Shown here: one piece after another, positions 40,027-49,395 of the stretch
Layout of the letters: every line of letters starts with the position of its first letter
Position numbering within the stretch: the first letter of the stretch is position 1
From: Saccharomycopsis malanga
Lineage: Eukaryota; Ascomycota; Saccharomycetes; Ascoideales; Saccharomycopsidaceae
DNA length: 64,000 nt
Reading direction: 5' to 3'
Assembly: GCA_004014935.1 (NCBI GenBank)
Contig: CP025322.1
Location: forward strand, 496,001-560,000
Translations under genes and position numbers: made by a program
Notes under the pieces: model-generated
What the model saw: only the letters and a program-made list of their open reading frames with translations
Databases searched by the model: none
What the model was told of the DNA's origin: nothing

Positions 40027-40687
40027 GATTTTTAATAATGTTTGTTAAATATTGAATGTTTTTATATCAGATTGTGTTTTTTATATGAATTGTGTAGGGC
40101 ATTTGCCCTGAGCTTATGAGCTCCTCTATGAGCTCGTGTATCATGGAAAAGGGAATATTATTGTTTATTACAACGTGTATACACTTGTGTATAACAAAGG
40201 TGATGTATTATAGCACCGTGAACACTGATTATATGCTCAGTGATAATAATTGTCACATTATGGAGGTATTTATATACTTGAATTACTGGGGTTTTAATAC
40301 AATATTTTAGTTGTCCAAACTTTTCCACAAAGTATAGTCATTTCTAAACTTAATACCCCTACATTTCTCCTGCCATCACTATATATTATGGAGATGTCAT
40401 GTTGAGAGTAGCGATTTGTATCCAGGGTAACTGAGCAACCAATGTATGAGCACATTGCTCATCAACATGGGTTTAACCAACCAAATATATAATTCTTTTT
40501 AAATGGTCAACAAATGGGAAAACAAACTTAATTCAAAAAAGTGTCGATACTCAGGAAATTTGGAATAGGTTGGGCCGGTTTAGTAGCTCTTTTATTTCTT
40601 CTCACTTTAGCTGATAAAAATATATTTTTCAATTACGTATCTTCTATCGCTAAGAATCAATTTTTCAAACCTAACAACACTAATACA
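40027..40687. other. intergenic region with an open, ATG-less frame at its end
   Basis: 661 bases. The last 147 (from 40541) are an open frame continuous with the UPF0047 gene and encode a hydrophobic stretch, but contain no ATG. An ATG at 40514 in this frame meets a stop after five codons. Confidence 0.5.
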
Positions 40688-41183
40688 ATGGCTACAACGT
40701 GGGCCCAAAAGGAGTTTACTTTGCCTAGAAAAAGTAAAGGAATCTATCTTATTACAGAGGATGTGCTTCGCGAGATAAAAGCTGATTTATCACAGTTCAA
40801 GATTGGAAATTTAAATTTATTTGTCAAACACACCAGTTGTGCTCTCACATTGAACGAAAATTACGATCCTGATGTCAGAACAGATTTCAACAACGTGTTG
40901 GACCACGTTGTTCCATATAATGAGCCATATTGTGAGTAATTGTTGTCTAATTATGTGTTGTAATGCTACCAAGTACTAACCACCCATAGATTTACATAAC
41001 GATGAAGGTCCAGACGACTTGCCAGGCCATCTCAAGTCCTCGATAATCGGCCCTAGTTTGGACATTCCCATCACCAATGGAAGACTTAACGTCGGCACAT
41101 GGCAGGGTATCTATCTTTGCGAGTTTAGAGAATACATGCATTCGCGTACCATTGTAGCCACCATGAACGGACTCAAGAAATGA
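40688..41183 (+). CDS. YjbQ/UPF0047 family protein (one intron)
   Basis: Exon 1 is 40688-40931 and exon 2 is 40990-41183. The intron has a GTGAGT donor (40932), a TACTAAC branch (40974-40980) and acceptor TAG (40989). The 145-residue product has the family hallmarks: [19 protein letters not shown] in exon 1, and [21 protein letters not shown], then [12 protein letters not shown], in exon 2. The junction rebuilds PYYLHNDEG cleanly. Bacterial YjbQ has weak thiamin-phosphate-synthase-type activity; the cellular role in fungi is unclear. The family's usual length is about 135-145, so the ATG at 40688 fits, although the frame continues upstream without an ATG. Confidence 0.9.
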
Positions 41184-41692
41184 GAAGCTGTCTAGTAAAT
41201 GTAACATAATTAATTTTCGTTTGATGTTTTACACATTGTAAATATTAAAAAATTTATTGGTTGGATGCCTCAGTGGTTAGTGCTCTCGACGAAGAGAAAA
41301 AGGGCCTAAAATGTTCATGGGTGAAAATATTATGATGGACCGCATTGGGCTTTACCCAGCCTCTTTAGACACGGCGCATATATACAAAATTGATATTTAC
41401 TGGGCTCGAAATATAAAATATTATTATAAAATAAAATTATAATCCCCATTAGGATTAATATTGCCCTTTTGGAAAACAATGCATAACCCCACATCATTGT
41501 TACAGGGTTATGAGCCCATTGATCACATGGGTGACATGACGTTGAAGCTACCAAGCAACAGGCGATCTCATAAAGACGGTATCTACCACGTAGATAATGG
41601 ATGACCAAGGTGGTTTGCTACTGACTTTTTGTTAAATACGATTATTCTAGCGATCGTACAACCAGTTGATATCTACTTCTTTCATAGAGACA
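41184..41692. other. intergenic region containing a tRNA-like fragment
   Basis: 509 bases before BBC1. Apart from the tRNA-like segment at 41263-41308 and a small GGGCTTTACCCAGCC hairpin near 41347, nothing is supported. Confidence 0.45.
41263..41308 (+). repeat. tRNA 5'-half-like element, copy A
   Basis: GGATGCCTCAGTGGTTAG at the start looks like a tRNA D-arm with a box A. The following gaagagaaaaagg and CCTA are shared with a second copy at 60288-60332 at about 80% identity by eye. No box B or cloverleaf completes it, so it is a fragment, a decayed tRNA gene or a short dispersed element. Confidence 0.45.
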
Positions 41693-44600
41693 ATGCCGAT
41701 GGTTCCGTTCAGAGTGAAAGCGCTTTACGACTACTCGTCAGAATATGATGATGACCTAAACTTTACTGCTGATACAGTGATTACTGTCACGAATATCGAG
41801 GATGACGAGTGGTATTCTGGCCAATACACAGATCCAAACACCGGAGAGCAAAAAGAGGGTATTTTTCCGCAGAATTTTGCAGAAATCATCAATGAGCCAC
41901 TGATTCCTGTCTCGAGACCTCGTTCAAAGCAGGAAAAAACAGTTGCAAACGCCGACAGTGTGCTAGTAAAGGAACCAAATGGAGGCGGTGATAGCCAAGA
42001 AGACGATATATTAATAAAAGATGATATTGGTGCGCTAGAACAGCAATCTACTGAGGTTTCTGAACAAGAAGTTAAAGACGGCATCAAAGAAACAACAAAC
42101 AAAGATGAATCAATTGAAGATAACACAATTGAAAACGAAGCACATAAAGAAGAGAAACATGATGAAAAAGACGAAGAAACAGCAATTGCTAAAAGTTCTA
42201 CTTTGCCAGCTGCAAACAAGCCTAAAAAGATTAATGCCCTTTTCAACAAGATTGCTGCTTTCAATACACAAGATAACACACCAGTATTGCCGTCATACAA
42301 ACCTAAAGAGGAATCGCATGTAAAACAGTCCTTTTACGGGGCAGGCTCGTCTTCCTATGTTCCTTCTGGATTTGGTAAGAAACCTGCGCCCTCTGTTTCT
42401 GCTCCTGCTCCTGCTGAGAGAACTGAAAATACCGACAAACAGGAAGAAGAAGAAGGAGAGCCACAACCCAAACTAAGTCTTAAAGAGCGTATTGCGTTAT
42501 TACAAAAACGTCAGCAGGAAGAATCAGAGCGTGAGGCAGCATTATTGAAAAGAAAGATTGAAAAGAAGAAAAAAAAGACACCTCCAAACGTTCCTGTAGA
42601 CAATAATCAGGTTCCATCTGTTCCAGAATTATCCGTTGAACCTAAAGAAAATCCTACTGGTGATTTTGATTCAAAAAGTTCTGCTGATCATATTGATCCA
42701 AAAACTTTTACCAAAGATGTTGATTTAAAAACTTCTACTGAACATGTGGAGCCTGCGAAACATGGAGATGTTGGATCTGGTGTAGAGGAATCTGGCTATA
42801 TTCCAGAGGACCATGAGACTGAGGCAGATTCAATAGGACATGACGAGGGAAACAAAGAAGAAGTTGGTCAACAAGTCGAAGATGAAAAAGAAGATGAAGA
42901 TGAAGAAGAAGAAGAAGACGAAGAAGAAGCTCGTAAACGTGCGCTTAGAGAAAGAATGGCAAAGCTTTCGGGAGGCGCAGGAATGTTTGGAATGATGGGT
43001 GTGAATCCGTTTGCTCCAAATGGTTCTTCTACCAAGAAGAAACCAGCACCGCCAAAAGAGGAAGAAGTTGAGGCACCAAAAGCAATTCCTATATTACCTA
43101 TGACAGGAAACGTTGTTACTGGGGATCTGCCTACTGGGAAATTGCCTACAGGTGAAGTAAATGATAAGGTTACACCGTCTAATATTCATGAATCTTCCAG
43201 CGAAGTTTCTTCAAATGTTTCTGAAATCAAGGACGACTTAGATGCCGCTACGTTTGCTAGTGAAAAAGATGACGAAGAACATGTAGCAAAATATGTACCG
43301 GCTGTTACAGACGAAGATAGACTAGAAAACTCTGTAAGTGAGGAGAATGAGGAAAAAGTGGAAGAACCAAATATCAGTAATGCTGTTTCTCCGGCACCTG
43401 TCTCTGCAACGTCCACAATGTATGACATTGAGGAACAGAAACGTGTGAATCTTCAGAAACAAAAGGCTGTTTCTGATGGCGAAAATACTGGTTATGAAGG
43501 CGACGACGATACCGAAAGCCCTATTCAAGGTGGTGGCGGCGGCGAAGAACCGTTGTCTGGTGTTAATGTAGGACTATCAAGTGCTAATGATATTTCTTCA
43601 TCATTGCAAAACTTGAGAACCGGAAAAGAATTACAACAGGATGAGAATCAAGTTGCAGCTCCTTCGCTGTTTCCGCCACCAATTCCTTCTGGAACAGCTC
43701 CTCCTCTTCCCTCCAAAGCACCTCCAACTTCCTCTCAAACGTTTCCTCCTGTTCCTTCCAGTGCTGCTCCTCCTATCCCTGAAAATGTCTCTCGCTCTCA
43801 TACAATGCCAGAAGGTGGTTCCCGCGATGCGGCTCATGACTCACTGCTCTATAGGCGTCAGTCTGTAGACAATCACAAACGTCAATCCGTTGATAGTATC
43901 AAACATGCTGTTGATAGAAGACAATCTATTGATAGCAACTATTTCCAATCAGCTGACAAGCTTCATTCTATTGATAGCAATTATAGCAGAGCTTCTGTTG
44001 ACAGCTACCGGTCGCTCAAACAAGCAAACGTTGATGCTACTAGTATAGATGTATATGAAAGTAATGATTGGTGGCTCAAAGGGGAGCTCCCACCATCTTT
44101 GTATTTACTAAACAACAAGTCGTTAATATATGAGATGGAAGAGTCCAGAAACAAAAAGCGTGGTGGATTGGTTTTCATCACCAGAGATTTTTACATTCTC
44201 TTTGCCAGTTCTGGAAAGTATAAGCAAAAGTTGATTAGTGTCACTTATCAAGAGCAAAACGTCGACAATGTGACATTCCAAGTCTTTGACTATCCTGTTG
44301 ACAGTTTCAATTCACAGAGCGAAAATAGTGGAATTGAGCTCTACAAATTGGCATCGAAATACAACGGACACACCATACCAGAACCAAGCTTTGTGGGCAA
44401 GTTGTTCGACAAACTTCCAGACTTGTTACCCCCTATAGGACTTGCCGGATTTGGTGAGTTGATCTACTACAACGAGTCGCAGAGAAGCGTGCACCAAACA
44501 GACGATTTCCAACCGGGCGACATCTTGAGAATTGCCAATGCAAAATTTTCGGGCCACAACAAACTCCACCAGAAAATAGTGTACCAAGTCGGAAGCAAGG

Positions 44601-44770
44601 AGCCCTTGGTGACGGTGATCAGCGAGTTTGACTCATCGAAACACAAGTTCAGGGTATTGGAAAAAGACTCGAAGAATAAAGTGAAACCGGTGAGCTACAA
44701 AATCAGCGATCTTATTAGCGGATCAATTAAGGTTTTCAGACCCGTCAGCCGCAAAGCTTATGGCTGGTGA
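41693..44770 (+). CDS. BBC1: Bbc1/Mti1-like SH3 protein of cortical actin patches
   Basis: Endocytic patch protein that restrains Las17/myosin-driven actin assembly. The 1025-residue product starts at the ATG at 41693 (the upstream frame has only a TTG). The N-terminal SH3 domain spans about 4-66 (FRVKALYDYSSEYDDDLNF, then DDEWYSGQY and GIFPQNFAEII). A long disordered middle holds Glu/Lys repeats, KERIALLQKRQQEE and KRALRERMAKLSGG helices, and Pro-rich stretches (about 665-710). A serine-rich RRQS(V/I)D(S/N) repeat follows (about 725-785). A conserved C-terminal domain starts near 795 and ends in the RPVSRKAYGW tail. The order matches Bbc1 (S. cerevisiae 1157). Confidence 0.92.
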   Translation: MPMVPFRVKALYDYSSEYDDDLNFTADTVITVTNIEDDEWYSGQYTDPNTGEQKEGIFPQNFAEIINEPLIPVSRPRSKQEKTVANADSVLVKEPNGGGDSQEDDILIKDDIGALEQQSTEVSEQEVKDGIKETTNKDESIEDNTIENEAHKEEKHDEKDEETAIAKSSTLPAANKPKKINALFNKIAAFNTQDNTPVLPSYKPKEESHVKQSFYGAGSSSYVPSGFGKKPAPSVSAPAPAERTENTDKQEEEEGEPQPKLSLKERIALLQKRQQEESEREAALLKRKIEKKKKKTPPNVPVDNNQVPSVPELSVEPKENPTGDFDSKSSADHIDPKTFTKDVDLKTSTEHVEPAKHGDVGSGVEESGYIPEDHETEADSIGHDEGNKEEVGQQVEDEKEDEDEEEEEDEEEARKRALRERMAKLSGGAGMFGMMGVNPFAPNGSSTKKKPAPPKEEEVEAPKAIPILPMTGNVVTGDLPTGKLPTGEVNDKVTPSNIHESSSEVSSNVSEIKDDLDAATFASEKDDEEHVAKYVPAVTDEDRLENSVSEENEEKVEEPNISNAVSPAPVSATSTMYDIEEQKRVNLQKQKAVSDGENTGYEGDDDTESPIQGGGGGEEPLSGVNVGLSSANDISSSLQNLRTGKELQQDENQVAAPSLFPPPIPSGTAPPLPSKAPPTSSQTFPPVPSSAAPPIPENVSRSHTMPEGGSRDAAHDSLLYRRQSVDNHKRQSVDSIKHAVDRRQSIDSNYFQSADKLHSIDSNYSRASVDSYRSLKQANVDATSIDVYESNDWWLKGELPPSLYLLNNKSLIYEMEESRNKKRGGLVFITRDFYILFASSGKYKQKLISVTYQEQNVDNVTFQVFDYPVDSFNSQSENSGIELYKLASKYNGHTIPEPSFVGKLFDKLPDLLPPIGLAGFGELIYYNESQRSVHQTDDFQPGDILRIANAKFSGHNKLHQKIVYQVGSKEPLVTVISEFDSSKHKFRVLEKDSKNKVKPVSYKISDLISGSIKVFRPVSRKAYGW

Positions 44771-47116
44771 TAGGTACATAGATATTGATTGTTACTGTTT
44801 AATAGATGGATATGTCTTTGTAATTTGTAGCATTAACAACCCCCACTTGGCAGTTGTCATTGTCATTGTGACCATCCTGCGGTGTTGGTTGACATTTTGC
44901 AAGGATTTCAGGACGTTTGAAGATCACATTGTGTAGTGGCGTGAACAGACCCACCGGGAAAATCTGACACTCGCGAAAGCGCTGCAAATCTTTGGACTAA
45001 CGTTTCTGGAAACTGGCGAGCATGGAATATTATGATCCATGTGGATGTGGGAGATTGGCTTTGGATTGTCAGTGTACATTCCATTAAGACAGCAACCTCA
45101 AGAGGCTTGGTTGATGTGACAAGAATGGAATGTTTCATATACAAAGTTTACAAAGCTGACATATGGGGGGAAAACCCGATTATATACTATGTATTGTATG
45201 TTTAGGATGTTAATTATGTATGATAGCTAATTGTACGTATAATACATAATACCGATTGTTAAAGGGGCTTACCCCTGTGCCTCAACTTTTAAATTAGGTT
45301 AATTGGTCGGAAATTAGGTATATATCTAGACAATGTTAATAACGCAACTGATTCAAAGATTATCAGGATCTTCTGATAAAAAAATTATTACGAATAAATG
45401 ACAAAATCCCAACTGGTAGTAGAATTTCCATGCAGGGTATCAATCCTTAAAAGCGAATGGGATAATAGTGGGGCGTACTTTCACTTGGAGTAAATCAAAG
45501 TCGTACGTTAATATTTAGTACCAAACTTGAGTTTATTATTACTAGAAGGAGGCAACTGCGGCCATCCGCTATCCATTACAAGGTTTATGAGGCAAAAACA
45601 TTACGCCAATTAAGAGGCACATGTAGTAATTACAAGTATGTACACACTAGAGTATGATACTAGCCCGAAAACAAACGGTTTGAAGATGCAAGCAATCTGA
45701 AGGTGTTCAAAGGCGAACAGTGTCTGCTACAGGTATAGAGATCTTCGGCTAAATTTTGTCTAAGGACTCATTATTGTTTAGTGGGTTGCACGTCAGATCA
45801 AACTTTAACATTTGAGAAAAGATCTGCCAGCCCACCGGCGAGAAAGCAAGCAAACCTAGTGAAAACACTGAAAGTTAAATAACATGTTGATAATACAAAG
45901 TGTAAGCATGAGAATTAACAATATTACGGCATTTATTATATGGAATGCAATGAATAAACCACTAAGAATAAGACAATGTCTCAGATGGTGTTGAAAAATC
46001 TTATTCGCTCGCGAATGACCATCCCAGGGATAACCAGGCCAATTGTACAGAAAAGTGACAAATCTGAGACTAAAAGACCAGCCTACTATGGCAAGACATA
46101 CTGGTATCCACCATGTAAATACTTTGAGCTACAATTTGAATAGTTCACTGTATATCCTACAAGCTATTCAACTTTTTACTCTGTCCCCTCTTTCACACTC
46201 CTAAATTTCAATTGGACTAAGACAATAAGGTCACTGAATTCTGTTTTAATACTTTGAGTTGATTGTGCCATCAAATCAATATGTCCTTCCATAATAATTA
46301 ATAATTGATCCTTTAATTAAGAGATATTTATTCTCGGCATTTTTCCGCGAGGCTGTCAGACAAACTGATCAGCAACATCTTAGTACAACCTTTTGTTGGT
46401 TCAGTTACTAAATGGCTTGATTGACGCAGATCATCTACCAAACAGTTGGGTGTCATCCATCTGGTGGGAACTGGCTAGGCTCAAGCTTACATTCTGCTGA
46501 TATTGTCTGAATACTTGATTTCAATCATGTTTACAAAGGTATTACAATGTGAAACATGATGTCAGATGTGTATCTTGTGTTAGTAATGATGTGAGATGAC
46601 TTGTGAAAACTGCATATCATTTTTGATTAAAATTAGTATTTTTGAAAATATGATTGTACATACTTGTGATCAATTATAATGTCAGCACGAAATTCAAGAT
46701 TATTATTATGATTCTTTTAATTCGCTTTCGATTAGGCATTTTTCATTAATTATTCTGAAAATAAGGTATATAATACGGCCAAGTTAGCAATTTTAAATGT
46801 ATTTTGCCAAGGAGTCAAAACATTTCTCTGTGAATTTTTCTTGATAATCTGGAATCTACACCAATACTATAAAAATCTATCTTGTTGATTTCGCCGGAAA
46901 CGATGATAAAAACTCAGTAATATACAAAATGCAGGATTATGATGAAAAGCGTAAAAAATGTAAAAGAAGTAAAAAAAAATGGAGAATAAAAAATATCATT
47001 AAATCTTGAGCGTAATTGCAATTCTCTATCAAAGCCATATTTGCCTGAATTGCGATTATTATTATTATTATTAGTGTTATTATTTTTTGATCAATTAATT
47101 CATTCCAACCACTCTA
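44771..47116. other. 2.3 kb gene-poor region
   Basis: The longest stop-free frames are short and lack family signal. The sequence is AT-rich, with a GGGGCTTACCCCT hairpin near 45266. No tRNA, snoRNA or transposon signature was recognised. It ends at the 3' side of the CUP9/TOS8-like gene with an ATT run near 47055-47080. Confidence 0.45.
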
Positions 47117-47935
47117 TCAGTTCAACATGCTGTGGTTCTGTTTTACCTGGTTTTCCCTCAAATTGTTGATTTTTCTTCTTCTGGCATTGATAAACCAATT
47201 GCTGAGCTGCTGGTTGGTCAAGCCTGTTTTCATAATCAACTCAAACTTTTCTTTAGAGTTTGGATATGGATTATTCAAGTTATCATTGAGCCAGTCAATG
47301 AGAATCTTGGTAGTTTTCTTTGGCAAGTTGCACCGTTTCTTCTTCTTGTTGGTTGCAGTGCTTGTAGACGTGTTGGAGCCAAAGGTCGACACGTCTGAAT
47401 CAGAGCCTGGAGATAAAAGGTTGTCACTGTTAGGAGTGCTTACAGTTGTATTTGGATAGCTGTTGGCAAATGTTGGAGGCGTATAGACGTTATCACGCTT
47501 GACATTTGGACTCTGAAGTGCCAAGGGATTCCCTGAACCAGTTGAGGTAGGGGCTGCAGTCAACAAATCAGAAAACGAAGGAGGACTTGGCTTATGACTG
47601 AAAACAGCATTGGATGTTGGGTAAGATGTGTTTGAAGATACTGATGAATGGCTGTTTCTGCTGGAAAAATCGCTGCCCACGCTAGAATTGCTGTTGCCCA
47701 ACCCATAAAAATTGGAAACTGCAATTGAATTGTAAGATGACGAGGCTGACGACGACGTCTGAGGCTGCGAGAAACAATACGACCTCAATGAAATCTTGGG
47801 ATTGTAGGTATTATTACTGTAATCATAACTCAACTCGCTGTTGAAATCACTCCCTGGCCGAGACCTGTAGGAATTGTTACTGTTCGCCAGAAGATTCGAC
47901 TGGTTGGATGTCATCTTTAAAACTCGAATATCCAT
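47117..47935 (-). CDS. TALE homeodomain transcription factor (Cup9/Tos8-like)
   Basis: The 272-residue product has a Ser/Asn-rich disordered N-terminal part and a C-terminal TALE homeodomain: KKKKRCNLPKKTTKILIDWL at about 196-215, a three-residue-extended loop (NNPYPNSKEK) and a recognition helix LSNWFINARRRK near 246-257. In S. cerevisiae this class comprises Cup9 (repressor of peptide transporter PTR2) and Tos8; Candida relatives have similar regulators, and I cannot separate them by eye. Starts at 47935 and 47914 are both ATG. It has unusually long gene-free flanks on both sides, as is common for yeast regulators with complex promoters. Confidence 0.9.
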   Translation of the reverse strand: MDIRVLKMTSNQSNLLANSNNSYRSRPGSDFNSELSYDYSNNTYNPKISLRSYCFSQPQTSSSASSSYNSIAVSNFYGLGNSNSSVGSDFSSRNSHSSVSSNTSYPTSNAVFSHKPSPPSFSDLLTAAPTSTGSGNPLALQSPNVKRDNVYTPPTFANSYPNTTVSTPNSDNLLSPGSDSDVSTFGSNTSTSTATNKKKKRCNLPKKTTKILIDWLNDNLNNPYPNSKEKFELIMKTGLTNQQLSNWFINARRRKINNLRENQVKQNHSMLN

Positions 47936-48485
47936 TTAAATAGATTAACTATCAATATCTGGTTGCCTCTGTAATACACACCGGCAAATATCCTATTTTG
48001 TATATATTATTATTTAGACATCAGAACTAGAAACGGCAATAAAAAAAAAGATTGCCAATTTGATCTCAATAATATCCTCCTTCAAACATATCATTTACAA
48101 TGTGTCAATTCCTTGACGGAGATCTATGGTAATTTATATAACTCTTCAAATGTGAAAGAAAGACTCTTCTCGGCAATAAAAATAAAATAAAAAAATGTCA
48201 GGTCGAGGAAAAGAAAAAAAAAAAAGAAAAGAAAAAAAAACAAAATAACATAGCATAGCATAGTATGAAAAAAAAAAGGTTTTCTTTTTCTTTGCCCATT
48301 ACACGCATTACATTGCCTTGCCTTGCGTTGCCTGGCATACATACACATTAACAAAAAAACAAAAATGTTTAATATTAAAATTTTTTGTTGATGTGTGCGT
48401 AGAATTTGTAGATACATGCATGAATTCTATGCAGTGCATTGCATATCATGCATGGTTGCATTACATTGCATGTTGTGCAGCGCAG

Positions 48486-48520
48486 AGCATAGCATAGCAT
48501 AGCATAGCGTAGCGTAGCAT
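48486..48520. repeat. AGCAT / AGCGT pentanucleotide repeat
   Basis: Seven tandem 5-base units: four AGCAT, two AGCGT, one AGCAT. Further AGCAT copies lie around 48250. It lies about 550 bases upstream of the homeodomain gene start. Confidence 0.85.
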
Positions 48521-49364
48521 AATAAACATACATACGTATATACATGCGTCTATATGCTTGTTTATGCATAGATTGAGAACTCTATAATAGTTACATGTTA
48601 CGTATACTGACAAGAAACCCTATAAAGAACGTTTCTGTATTACAAATAATGTATAATACAGTCCTTGTGTATCTGAGTTGCAGACAACTAGCAAAGCAGC
48701 AAGCAATAAAATTCAATGAGGCAACATGAGGTGTAAACCCATGTAGTATTCTGTATGTGTGTCAGAAAAAACGGTGCCAACGTTGGATGATCGTTCAAGC
48801 ATAATCAACTGCACGAAAAAAAAAAAAATAAAAGTAAAATGTTAGCATTGAATCAGGAAAGTGAACTACAAAATATTATCAACAAGAATCATTGGTTAAT
48901 ACGGCTACAGAAGCGAGAGAATGTATGTGATGCTTGCAAAAGTATTTACAATGCTGTGGGACAGGACGACACTTGCCTAAAGAAGAATGACTGTTTATTT
49001 TTTTACCGAATATTTAACCTTTTGGGCCAAGGAGAGCGTTATGCCCCTCTTGTGCTGCTGAAATCTGTCATTCTCAATTGTTCCACTACAGCTTACATTT
49101 AGATTTTGTTTTTTTATGAATTTCGAGCAAAGTTGTGCGTCCTTTTTTGCTCTCCATTAACTGAATAGAGGAAAACAAAATGAACTTGTGATTATTGTGC
49201 CTCCTCACCTAGCAATTCAAAATTGACAAATTATAATGGAGCGCTGGTTAAAAATCTGATAGAAGAAAAAGTGCATGCACAAGATGCGAAAAAATTCATG
49301 TTTATTCATGTATGTATATGCACATACATGCACTAGGTTTTTTTGCTGCTTCTATTCTTGCTGC

Positions 49365-49395
49365 TGCGCGCGTACTGCGCGTCAGAAACTGCGCG
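49365..49395. promoter_or_regulatory. cluster of TGCGCG motifs
   Basis: TGCGCG occurs at 49365, 49376 and 49390, within 31 bases of an otherwise AT-rich spacer; the first runs into GCGCGCG. A TGCGCA lies near 49563. The spacing suggests a bound site; the factor is not identified. Confidence 0.35.

Noticed and set aside
41263-41345. Complete tRNA gene
   Set aside because: The D-arm looks right but no anticodon stem, T-arm or acceptor pairing can be drawn; kept only as a tRNA-like fragment.
46937-47048. ATGATGA...CTGA pair resembling a C/D snoRNA
   Set aside because: The segment before CTGA matches no rRNA stretch I know, there is no terminal stem, and the spacing is long.
44771-47116. Possible centromere or autonomous replication core in the gene-poor region
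   Set aside because: No flanking inverted repeats were recognised, and sequence alone cannot support the claim.
48839-49102. 87-codon ORF in the long spacer
   Set aside because: It starts with ATG but has no recognisable domain and lies in AT-rich DNA where such ORFs arise by chance.
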